Assembly (NCBI GenBank): GCA_005881495.1
Contig: VBHI01000229.1
Location: forward strand, 1 to 5,629
Length of the DNA stretch: 5,629 nt
Origin: Chloroflexota bacterium
Lineage (GTDB): Bacteria > Chloroflexota > Ktedonobacteria > Ktedonobacterales > Ktedonobacteraceae
Reading direction: 5' to 3'
The translations under genes and the position numbers were made by a program. The notes below the pieces were generated by a model. That model did no database searches. It worked only from the letters and a program-made list of their open reading frames with translations, and had not been told where the DNA came from. How positions within the stretch are numbered: the stretch's first letter is position 1; each line of letters starts with the position of its first letter. Below, in pieces: positions 1-5,472 of this stretch.

Positions 1-789
1 TCCGGCAATTGGTATACGTACGAGGTCGCCCGCGGCCAATTCTCGCCGTACTGCAAGAGCTGAGACAATTGCCGCGCCTACTCCATTTATCGCCATCTGT
101 TTGATTGCCTCATTGTCCGGCATGGTGAGCAGAGGGCGCACCTGTACATTGTGAAGCAATAAAACCTGCTCGATGACTTCACGAATACCGCTACCTTGCT
201 CACGCATCAGTAATTGTCCTTCTCCTAGATCCTCCGGGAGTAAAGCTGGAAGACCATTCCAGCGATGCCAGGGCGATACTACCAGCACAAGTTCGTCATG
301 AGCAAATACCTCTACCTGAAGTGCTGGTGGAAGAGCAGAAGCATAACCCTCGACTAAACCAAAGTCCAGATTCCAGTTGAGTGTCTCCTCCACTATCTCG
401 TGTGAATTCAGAATGGTTATATGCAAAGTAACCTGAGGATAGCGTTCGCGAAAAAGAGCCACGACGGGGGGTAGTAAATAGACGCCTGTAGTGGTACTTG
501 CGGCCATGGTAACTTCTCCCGCGTCCACGTCACGCAGTGCAGTAAGTGCCTCTTCCATCTCACGCTCAAGGGCGAATACCCGGCGAGCATAATTGCGTAG
601 GATACGACCAGCATGGGTCAAAGCGATACGCCTTCCATGTCTTTCTATAAGCTCAAGCCCCACCTCATGCTCAAGGTGTTGAATCGTTTTTGTAACAGCG
701 GGTTGGCTGAGAATGAGTTCCTCCGAAGCTCGAGTGATATGTTCGTGCTCCGCCACCGCCAGAAATACACGTAAATATTGCAAGTTCAT
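1..789 (-). CDS. LysR-family transcriptional regulator, CysL/CbbR-like (C-terminus beyond window)
   Basis: DNA-binding transcription factor. The start at 789 opens with MNLQYLRVFLAVAEHEHITR, and 263 codons read without a stop to the window edge. Residues about 3-61 are the LysR winged helix-turn-helix: recognition segment SQPAVTKTIQHLE at 28-40, then GLELIERHGRRIALTHAG. A linker helix covers about 62-90 and the periplasmic-binding-protein-like effector domain starts near 92 (EVTMAASTTTG). MREQGSGIRE at 195-204 and the AIKQMAINGVGAAIVS stretch near 228-243 are typical of the CysL/CbbR-like branch, whose known members control sulfur assimilation or carbon fixation genes. The effector here cannot be inferred. 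LysR proteins are usually about 300 residues, so some 35-40 are missing. The ribosome binding site is weak (GGATAA about 10 nt upstream). The gene is divergent from the hydrolase at 1031, a common arrangement for a LysR protein and its target, but that link is only inference. Confidence 0.93.
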   Translation of the reverse strand, partial: MNLQYLRVFLAVAEHEHITRASEELILSQPAVTKTIQHLEHEVGLELIERHGRRIALTHAGRILRNYARRVFALEREMEEALTALRDVDAGEVTMAASTTTGVYLLPPVVALFRERYPQVTLHITILNSHEIVEETLNWNLDFGLVEGYASALPPALQVEVFAHDELVLVVSPWHRWNGLPALLPEDLGEGQLLMREQGSGIREVIEQVLLLHNVQVRPLLTMPDNEAIKQMAINGVGAAIVSALAVRRELAAGDLVRIPIAG

Positions 790-826
790 AATAGCTTATC
801 CATCAAAACGACATTATTATGTATTG

Positions 827-841
827 TTAAATATACGATAA
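827..841. promoter_or_regulatory. Candidate LysR-type box (TTA-N9-TAA, T-N11-A)
   Basis: The sequence TTAAATATACGATAA is an inverted repeat with TTA and TAA arms and fits the general T-N11-A pattern of LysR-family sites. It lies 38 bp upstream of the LysR start, where an autoregulatory site would be expected. The region is AT-rich, so a match of this weight can easily arise by chance. Confidence 0.25.
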
Positions 842-855
842 ATATGCACCACCTT

Positions 856-883
856 TTGACTTATCTGGCGTCTACTATAGTAT
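856..883 (+). promoter_or_regulatory. Possible promoter for the alpha/beta hydrolase gene
   Basis: TTGACT (856-861, five of six matches to the -35 consensus) is followed after 16 bp by TAGTAT (878-883, four of six matches to the -10 consensus). Transcription would begin near 890 and leave a leader of about 140 nt before the ATG at 1031. A 10-bp perfect palindrome, TACTATAGTA (873-882), overlaps the -10. On the opposite strand it overlaps TATACT (884 to 879), a possible -10 for the LysR gene, although no matching -35 is visible there. The rest of 790-1030 shows no convincing RNA structure or gene. Confidence 0.4.
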
Positions 884-1030
884 AGGGCATAAAATGCTTC
901 CCTGTTAGTGTTATCTATTGTAGTGTGGTACCCATAGTTACCGTCAGAGCTTATAGAGTTTTACTTTCATTTCTCGCGTTCGTATGAGCGATAATTTGCC
1001 AATCACCCACTAGAAAGTTTAGCGATTGTT

Positions 1031-2041
1031 ATGTTTCAGAATTTTAATCGTTTCCGTCCTTCATTGAAACACATTTTGTTCGGCGGTCTGGGGGGGAGTG
1101 TGGGGATGCTGGGCATTATCTTCGCGGGTGCGCTCTATGTCGTTGAAACGGTCAGGCGCCCCAAAAAACCTGGCACCTTTGACAATTATACATTTAGCCC
1201 TTATGAGTTGGACCTGCCGGCTGAAGTCGTGACTTTTCCCCCGCAAAATGGTGAGTATCAGGTCAGTGGCTGGTTTATTCCTCGTCCACAGGCTACTACC
1301 ACTATTCTTGTTTGTCCTGGATATCGCACCCCAAAATCTGATCTTCTTGGTATCAGTGCCCATTTGTGGAGGGCAGGCCATAATGTTCTGGCCTTTGAAT
1401 ATTATGGTCACGGTACACCTATTGGTACACCTGTGACCCTCGGCTATAGTGAGATCAATGACTTTTATGGTGCTATTGATTTTGCTAAACAGCGCGCACC
1501 TCAGACTCGTTTGGGAGTCGTTGCCTATTCTATGGGTGCATCTATAGCTATCATGTGTTCTGCGCGTAACAATGATATCGAGGCACTGGTGTTGGATAGT
1601 GCTTTCGCTACCCATTGGAGCGTCGTCGACTACAATGTTCGTCGCGCTTTCCACCTGCCATCCGCTCCCTTTGTCTGGACAGCAGACTACCTGATGTGGT
1701 GGCGTGCACGTTATCGCTTCCACCAGGTTGAGCCTCTGCGCGAGATCGCGAACATTTCGCCTCGTCCTATCTTGCTCATTCATGGCGGCAAAGACTCTAT
1801 CGTCGATCCGAATGATGCCACACTACTCTATAATGCGGCAGGTGAGCCAAAGGAACTCTTGTTCTTGCCGGAAGCCGATCACTGTGGCGCATACTTTGCT
1901 GATCGGGTTGCCTACACAAACAAGGTCCTTCATTTCTTTGAGCAAAACTTAAAGAAGCCCCGTTTGCAATTGATCGAGCAAACCGCAGATGGGCAAGTCA
2001 CAACTCATAACCCGGATCAGAGTTTTTCCGAGGCCAGTTAG
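1031..2041 (+). CDS. Membrane-anchored alpha/beta hydrolase
   Basis: Serine hydrolase of the alpha/beta fold, 336 residues; the substrate (ester, thioester or amide) is not predictable. A basic N-terminus (R7, R9, K13) precedes one hydrophobic segment at about 16-38, then VRRPKK, suggesting a membrane anchor with no obvious signal peptidase site. The hydrolase domain runs from about 60 to 305. CPGYR (95-99) is the likely oxyanion-hole region. The nucleophile elbow is AYSMGA with Ser167, where Ala replaces the first Gly of GxSxG. The acid is Asp255 in HGGKDSIVDP and the base is His284 in EADHCGAY. The tail after about 308 is polar and probably disordered. An in-frame stop at 992-994 bounds the start. 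The ribosome binding site for ATG 1031 is poor (AGAAAG at 1012-1017), while Met26 (ATG 1106) follows GGGGGGAG; starting there would remove part of the hydrophobic segment, so 1031 is preferred. Divergent from the LysR gene and convergent with the RNase Z-like gene. Confidence 0.92.
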   Translation: MFQNFNRFRPSLKHILFGGLGGSVGMLGIIFAGALYVVETVRRPKKPGTFDNYTFSPYELDLPAEVVTFPPQNGEYQVSGWFIPRPQATTTILVCPGYRTPKSDLLGISAHLWRAGHNVLAFEYYGHGTPIGTPVTLGYSEINDFYGAIDFAKQRAPQTRLGVVAYSMGASIAIMCSARNNDIEALVLDSAFATHWSVVDYNVRRAFHLPSAPFVWTADYLMWWRARYRFHQVEPLREIANISPRPILLIHGGKDSIVDPNDATLLYNAAGEPKELLFLPEADHCGAYFADRVAYTNKVLHFFEQNLKKPRLQLIEQTADGQVTTHNPDQSFSEAS

Positions 2042-2080
2042 TAACTGTTTTACCGGGTAAGTAATATGATCACTCATATT
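2035..2080. terminator. Weak inverted repeats between convergent genes
   Basis: Three small inverted repeats lie in a row where the hydrolase and RNase Z-like genes converge. CAGTT/AACTG (2035-2047) spans the hydrolase stop codon and is followed by TTTT (2048-2051). TTAC/GTAA (2050-2060) follows it. AATATGA/TCATATT (2063-2069 and 2074-2080, 4-nt loop) touches the RNase Z-like stop codon. None is GC-rich with a long T-run, so any termination would be weak. The position makes a shared bidirectional terminator plausible. Confidence 0.3.
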
Positions 2081-2985
2081 CAGGTATAATCTAAAGTAAT
2101 AACCATCCCATCCTTCGCAGCCCTGGTGTTCGCGAAAATATGCCGTGCAGCCCTCTCCGCTATCGAAGTATCAACGATTTTTGGACTGAAGTGGGTGAGT
2201 AACAGTGAATGTGCCCCCGCTGATTGGGCAATGCCTGCCGATTCTTCTGCAAGCATATGAGCATGAGTGCGTGCTAACGGCAGGTCTTCAGGATCATCGT
2301 ACATACTTTCGCAGATCAACAGGTCAACATCTCGCGCAAACTCGCTAAGTGTTTTGGTTGGGCGAGTGTCGGTGATAAAGGCTATTGAAATTCCACGCCG
2401 TGGAGGCCCAAGCACCTGTGCTGGCGTAATGGTCTGCCCGTTGAATTCTAACGTCTCGCCATGCTGTAACCTTGACCAGAGTTGTACTGGCAGTTCGAGC
2501 GCCCTGGCTTGTTCCACTTGAAAGGCAGGCTTGCGCTCCAGTTCAACACGGTAGGCCAGGCAGGGAACACCATGAGCTGCATTGATACATGAGCCTTGCA
2601 AACCTGCGGGCAAGTCGAATTGTTCGCCACTCTTGAGTTCGTGAATCTCTACTGGATAAGGCAGTTCCGCGGCGATACGGCGCAGCCCCTCAACTACATA
2701 AGCTGTTCCAGGAGGGCCAAAAATATGTAAAGGCTCGGTACGGCCAGCGTGTGCAACCATAAAGAGCACCCCTGGTAACCCTGCAACATGATCCGCATGC
2801 ATATGTGTAAAACAAATGGCTCCGAGCTGGCGGAAACCCCAACCAAGCGATTTCCACGGAATCTGTGTCCCTTCACCACAATCAAAAAGAGTAAGGGTAG
2901 GTCCATAACGCAGTAACAGACACGAAAGCCAACGCCCAGGTAGTGGCATCATGCCGCAAGTGCCGAGCGTACAAATATCAAGCAT
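2080..2985 (-). CDS. rnz: Ribonuclease Z-family metallo-beta-lactamase-fold protein
   Basis: Probable zinc phosphodiesterase of the tRNase Z family, whose known members cut the 3' trailer from tRNA precursors in the cytoplasm. The 301-residue length matches bacterial RNase Z (about 305-310). It begins MLDICTLGTCGMMPLPGRWL. DCGEGTQ lies at 35-41. The zinc site is HMHADH (His61, His63, Asp65, His66), with His138 in AAHGVP, Asp206 in ITDTRP and His265 in the LTHFSP signature; His243 aligns with the conserved GHST histidine. IFGPPG (88-93) and the segment 144-197 (AYRVE, LWSRLQHGETL, VLGPPRRG) follow the RNase Z pattern. Departures from the textbook enzyme are HADH for HGDH and Cys10 where many relatives have Gly. 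The frame stays open upstream to 3276, but that part does not resemble the family and runs antisense to the next gene, so 2985 is the start. A paralogous phosphodiesterase role is possible. Confidence 0.88.
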   Translation of the reverse strand: MLDICTLGTCGMMPLPGRWLSCLLLRYGPTLTLFDCGEGTQIPWKSLGWGFRQLGAICFTHMHADHVAGLPGVLFMVAHAGRTEPLHIFGPPGTAYVVEGLRRIAAELPYPVEIHELKSGEQFDLPAGLQGSCINAAHGVPCLAYRVELERKPAFQVEQARALELPVQLWSRLQHGETLEFNGQTITPAQVLGPPRRGISIAFITDTRPTKTLSEFARDVDLLICESMYDDPEDLPLARTHAHMLAEESAGIAQSAGAHSLLLTHFSPKIVDTSIAERAARHIFANTRAAKDGMVITLDYT

Positions 2986-3001
2986 ACTAACAATATCTTT
3001 C

Positions 3002-3030
3002 TTGCAACTCGCACTACAGGAACATAGTAT
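3002..3030 (+). promoter_or_regulatory. Possible promoter for the DUF3267 gene
   Basis: TTGCAA (3002-3007) and TAGTAT (3025-3030) are separated by 17 bp, each matching four of six consensus bases. The predicted start near 3037 would give a 40-nt leader with a clean GAGG site before the ATG. TATAAC (3028-3033) is an alternative -10 with a poorer 20-bp spacing. Confidence 0.4.
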
Positions 3031-3034
3031 AACA
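3026..3034 (-). promoter_or_regulatory. Possible extended -10 promoter for the RNase Z-like gene
   Basis: Read on the minus strand, 3034 to 3026 is TGTTATACT, an extended -10 (TGn followed by TATACT, five of six matches). No good -35 is present, which is acceptable for the extended -10 class. Transcription would start near 3019, about 33 nt before the ATG at 2985. The element overlaps the -10 proposed for the opposite strand. Confidence 0.45.
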
Positions 3035-3076
3035 GGTAAGCGATAGAAAAATCTAATTTCAAAGCAGAGGTAACTC

Positions 3077-3715
3077 ATGCCATTACATGTAATTGATCGT
3101 TTCCATCCCAAATTACGCGATAAGCAACAAGCCGCGATAGATGCTGGACAGTTGCACAAACGTGACGAACTAGAATTACTGGATCCACAAAACCTTCGCC
3201 CATTGTTGATGATCAGTGTAGTAATGCTGATAATCGGTACAGTCTTCTTTGTCGTGCTAAACATTGCCTCATACATCGCACAGACTCATAGTACACCGGG
3301 ACAGATCGGAGGGTGGGGACTATTTCTTTGGATCGGTATCAATATTCTCGCTTATATCGTCGTCATGTTTCTGCATGAGGGATTACACGCGCTGGCTTTT
3401 CTCTTCTGGGGAGGCAAACCCTATTTTGGGGCAAAGTTGCCTGTGGCACTTTATTGTGGCGCGAAAAATCAGTTGTTCCGCCGTAACCAGTATCTCGTGG
3501 TGGGCCTCGTACCCCTTGTGGTCATTTCGCTGGCGGCGATTATCTTCACGCTCTTTTCTCCTGCATTGGCTTCGTATGTGCTCTTTGCCTCAATCGGCAA
3601 TTTCTCCGGTGCAGCGGGGGATGTGTGGAGCGTGTGGAAGATTCACCGACATCCAGCAGAGGTATTAATTGAAGACACAGAATCCGGCTATAGAGTCTGG
3701 GAAATTACCGTTTGA
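3077..3715 (+). CDS. DUF3267 family membrane protein, putative zincin metalloprotease
   Basis: Integral membrane protein of 212 residues with a gluzincin-like signature; no substrate is established for the family as far as I know. The soluble N-terminus (1-42) is charged. Hydrophobic segments lie at about 43-66, 80-99, 139-160 and 163-176. HEGLH at 100-104 is an HExxH zinc motif (His100, Glu101, His104) at the end of the second segment, placing the active site at the membrane face. The conserved GNFSGAAGD (174-182) near the C-terminus supplies Asp182, a likely third metal ligand by analogy with site-2-protease-like enzymes. The tail VLIEDTESGYRVW (197-208) is typical of DUF3267 proteins. Start choice is well supported by GAGG at 3067-3070, 6 nt before the ATG. 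Divergent from the RNase Z-like gene across 91 bp and convergent with the VOC gene. Intramembrane proteolysis is inference from motif and topology. Confidence 0.88.
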   Translation: MPLHVIDRFHPKLRDKQQAAIDAGQLHKRDELELLDPQNLRPLLMISVVMLIIGTVFFVVLNIASYIAQTHSTPGQIGGWGLFLWIGINILAYIVVMFLHEGLHALAFLFWGGKPYFGAKLPVALYCGAKNQLFRRNQYLVVGLVPLVVISLAAIIFTLFSPALASYVLFASIGNFSGAAGDVWSVWKIHRHPAEVLIEDTESGYRVWEITV

Positions 3716-3754
3716 CACAATGAGAACATGCTGAGGCGAATAGAAAACAAGATA

Positions 3755-3801
3755 CCTCCCAGGACAACTGTGATTATGTCGTCCTGGAAGGCCTCCTTTT
3801 T
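3755..3801. terminator. Intrinsic terminator between convergent genes, possibly bidirectional
   Basis: Arms CCT-c-CCAGGAC (3755-3765) and GTCCTGG-a-AGG (3781-3791) form 10 base pairs with one mismatch around a 15-nt loop. TTTTT (3797-3801) follows after 5 nt on the plus strand, serving the DUF3267 gene that ends at 3715. On the minus strand the same stem is followed by TATCTTGTTTTC, so it may also stop the VOC transcript ending at 3822. The 5-nt gap and fairly large loop make its strength uncertain. Confidence 0.7.
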
Positions 3802-3821
3802 GCTCTGGAATATTTCTTTCT

Positions 3822-4196
3822 TCAGGATTGCTGCATCGTACTCGTATAGAGAGCTATGCGATTGCCCGCAGGATCAGCAAAAATGGCAAACCAACCAGTC
3901 TGAGGGATCTCGGTTTTCGGTTGCAGCGTTTTGCCACCGAGGGCTTCAACTCTGGCAAGCGTGGCATCGATATCATCCGTCGAGACGTAAATCAACACCT
4001 CGCCAAGTTTATAGCCACCTGTTGCTTCACCCACCTGGACAAAACCACCACCAGGACCAGGATCAGCCTGGAACATGTGGTAGTTAAACGTTGGATCGAC
4101 CTGGAGTTTCCAATCAAACAAATCTGCATAGAATTTGCTTGCGGCTGCCGGGTCAGTTGCCGGGATTTCAATGTGAACAATAGAATGCTGTGACAT
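3822..4196 (-). CDS. VOC family (glyoxalase/bleomycin-resistance fold) protein
   Basis: Small cytoplasmic protein of 124 residues, one vicinal-oxygen-chelate domain made of two beta-alpha-beta-beta-beta units. Unit one is HIEIPATDPAAASKFYADLFDW (split here as HIEIP, ATDP, KFYADLFDW; 8-29). Unit two covers about 66-118: LIYVSTDDIDATLARVEALGG, followed by GWFAIFADPAGNRIALYTS near 101-119. By alignment with E. coli glyoxalase I, His8 sits at the first metal position, but the positions of His74 and Glu122 appear to be Leu68 and Ala115. Classical metal-dependent glyoxalase activity is therefore unlikely, and the actual ligand or reaction is unknown. Two in-frame ATGs upstream are rejected: 4202 is only 1 nt from GGAGG, and 4256 lies upstream of the predicted transcription start; 4196 has ideal 7-nt spacing. 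It has its own promoter and a likely operator, and converges with the DUF3267 gene. Confidence 0.87.
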   Translation of the reverse strand: MSQHSIVHIEIPATDPAAASKFYADLFDWKLQVDPTFNYHMFQADPGPGGGFVQVGEATGGYKLGEVLIYVSTDDIDATLARVEALGGKTLQPKTEIPQTGWFAIFADPAGNRIALYTSTMQQS

Positions 4197-4202
4197 CTTC
4201 AT

Positions 4203-4211
4203 TCCTCCTTT
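4203..4211 (-). promoter_or_regulatory. Strong ribosome binding site fixing the VOC start
   Basis: On the minus strand the sequence is AAAGGAGGA. Its GGAGG core (4208 to 4204) lies 7 nt before the ATG at 4196 and only 1 nt before the ATG at 4202, which decides for 4196 as the start codon. Confidence 0.85.
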
Positions 4212-4256
4212 GGTATTTAGGGCTAAAGAGATGGATATTCGTGAGTCACCAAGCAT

Positions 4257-4285
4257 ATTATAGAATATAAGTTCTATATAATCAA
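4257..4285 (-). promoter_or_regulatory. Sigma-70-type promoter of the VOC gene
   Basis: On the minus strand TTGATT (4285 to 4280, four of six matches) is followed after exactly 17 bp by a perfect TATAAT (4262 to 4257). Predicted transcription start is near 4250, giving a leader of about 54 nt to the ATG at 4196. This is the best promoter match in the window and shows that the VOC gene is transcribed independently of the upstream DUF1611 gene. Confidence 0.75.
4259..4278. promoter_or_regulatory. Palindromic operator candidate inside the VOC promoter
   Basis: TATAGAA (4259-4265) and TTCTATA (4272-4278) are perfect inverted repeats separated by 6 bp. The 20-bp element fills the spacer between the -35 and -10 boxes and overlaps the -10. 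A dimeric repressor bound here would block RNA polymerase. The regulator is unknown and need not lie nearby; AT-rich dimer sites of this size are bound by several small winged-helix families. Confidence 0.5.
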
Positions 4286-4419
4286 GAGAAGAACGCTTGT
4301 ATTCTGTTATTTGCTAACACTTATTCAAAATAGGTTAGAAGTGAGCCTGTTAATTCAGTTGGGGTCGATTGTTGATTCTCTAAAGTACATTTTTAGGTCA
4401 TCTTAGTTCTGATACCCCT

Positions 4420-5472
4420 TTAAGAATCAAAATGTTTGCTCAGGGCATCCATCAATACGCCCGCTCCAAACCGAAAGACATCTGTGGCCGGGAGCCCTGT
4501 CTCATCTTCTGCCTGCTTCACCGCCTCGCGTGCCTCCTGCTCACCGAGGTGGTGCGTCATCAATGCCAGCCCTACCACTTTGCAGGGGCGCTCGGGACGC
4601 ACCCAACTTACGGTATCCTCGTTAAACTGGATCATGCGGTTCAACGGAGGGAAGGGGCAATTAGTATAGCCCTCAATGGCTGTTGTTCCAGCCTTGTGAC
4701 AGAAGATCATCGCCTCGGGCATCGATCCGTGAATGAGGCCGAGTGTAACAGGTGAGTAACCTGGGTGATTGAGAGCACCTTGCCCTTCCACAAAAACCCA
4801 ATCGTACTTGTTGGTGAAGTCGAGAACCATTTCTTCTACCATACCTGCAACAAAGTCGCTGATAATGCGATCTACAGGAAGCCCATTACCTGAAATGATG
4901 ATGCCTGTCTGACCGGTAGCGACGAAGGCACTATTTAGCCCTCGGCTTGAAGCTTCTCGATTGACCTCCAAGGCCGCGGACATTTTTCCTGTAGCACAAT
5001 CTGAACCTACCATGAGAACTGTATGGCTGCCAGGGCGATGCGGAATAAATTGCGCGACGCGATTCGAAGCAGGTGGACGACGTACATCCCAAATAGTCAC
5101 GCCGCGCTTTTCTGCGGCGGTGCGAAGTTCTTCATCATCTGAAATAAAGAAATGCAAGCCACTAACAATATCTAAGCCTGCGTCGATAGCTGTAAAGAGT
5201 TGCCAACGCCATGCTGCTGGCAACGCGCCGCCCATGGGTGCGATGCCGATCAGAACTGTATCTGGTTGATATTTCAGTGCTTCGTTAATGTCGCGTACAA
5301 CTGGTATACCTGTGCCAAATGAAGCACCTAATGCTTGTGAAACATCCTGACCTGCTTTGGTGCTATCGATGACGGCAACGACTGTGTCTTTGCCATAACG
5401 GATGACACCCGTGGCTGTTTTGCCGTAATGCCATTCAAAGGCGCCTTCTGCCAGTATCGCTATGCGTCGCAT
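4420..5472 (-). CDS. DUF1611 family protein, DgcN-like (possible D-glutamate N-acetyltransferase)
   Basis: Soluble protein of 350 residues with the two-part DUF1611 layout. An N-terminal Rossmann-like domain spans about 1-145 (MRRIAILAEGAF; DTVLIGIAPMGG at 71-82). A C-terminal P-loop-like domain spans about 150-350, with MVGSDCATGKMSAA (154-167, Walker-A-like, Lys163), ATGQTG (185-190), VEGQGALNHPGYSPVTLGL (228-246) and DVFRFGAG (331-338). One characterised branch, DgcN, acetylates D-glutamate and works with DgcA, an enolase-superfamily N-acetyl-D-glutamate racemase, to channel D-Glu into L-Glu metabolism. No DgcA-like gene is in the window, so the substrate remains uncertain. The start is supported by GGAGG at 5488 to 5484, 11 nt from the ATG, a rather long spacing, and by the family-typical first residues. 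It is followed by the VOC gene after 223 bp with no clear terminator, and faces the gene at 5594 divergently. Confidence 0.88.
   Translation of the reverse strand: MRRIAILAEGAFEWHYGKTATGVIRYGKDTVVAVIDSTKAGQDVSQALGASFGTGIPVVRDINEALKYQPDTVLIGIAPMGGALPAAWRWQLFTAIDAGLDIVSGLHFFISDDEELRTAAEKRGVTIWDVRRPPASNRVAQFIPHRPGSHTVLMVGSDCATGKMSAALEVNREASSRGLNSAFVATGQTGIIISGNGLPVDRIISDFVAGMVEEMVLDFTNKYDWVFVEGQGALNHPGYSPVTLGLIHGSMPEAMIFCHKAGTTAIEGYTNCPFPPLNRMIQFNEDTVSWVRPERPCKVVGLALMTHHLGEQEAREAVKQAEDETGLPATDVFRFGAGVLMDALSKHFDS

Noticed and set aside
984..1013. Nine-codon frame (MSDNLPITH) just before the hydrolase
   Set aside because: No ribosome binding site and no regulatory codon run or attenuator hairpin; a frame this short is expected by chance.
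1061..1783. Long minus-strand open frame (240 codons) inside the hydrolase gene
   Set aside because: Antisense shadow of a gene with a clear catalytic triad; its translation shows no recognisable domain and it has no evident ribosome binding site.
2986..3276. Upstream extension of the RNase Z-like reading frame by 97 codons
   Set aside because: The added residues are low-quality Cys/Ser-rich sequence unlike the family, run antisense to the well-supported DUF3267 gene and cross its promoter; the family-typical start is MLDICTLGT at 2985.
3728..4193. Plus-strand open frames across the VOC gene
   Set aside because: They overlap a VOC gene with a strong ribosome binding site and promoter, and one runs through the terminator hairpin; translations look random.
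4197..4256. Longer N-terminus for the VOC protein (start at 4256 or 4202)
   Set aside because: 4256 lies within or upstream of the predicted promoter and 4202 is only 1 nt from the GGAGG core, whereas 4196 has 7-nt spacing.
4286..4419. Possible terminator or small RNA between the DUF1611 and VOC genes
   Set aside because: Only short stems are present (TGTTA/TAACA at 4305-4319 and a CTAAA/TTTAG pair near 4382), without GC content or a T-run on the minus strand.
4432..5269. Plus-strand open frames inside the DUF1611 gene
   Set aside because: Shadows of a well-conserved coding sequence; no domain features or initiation signals.
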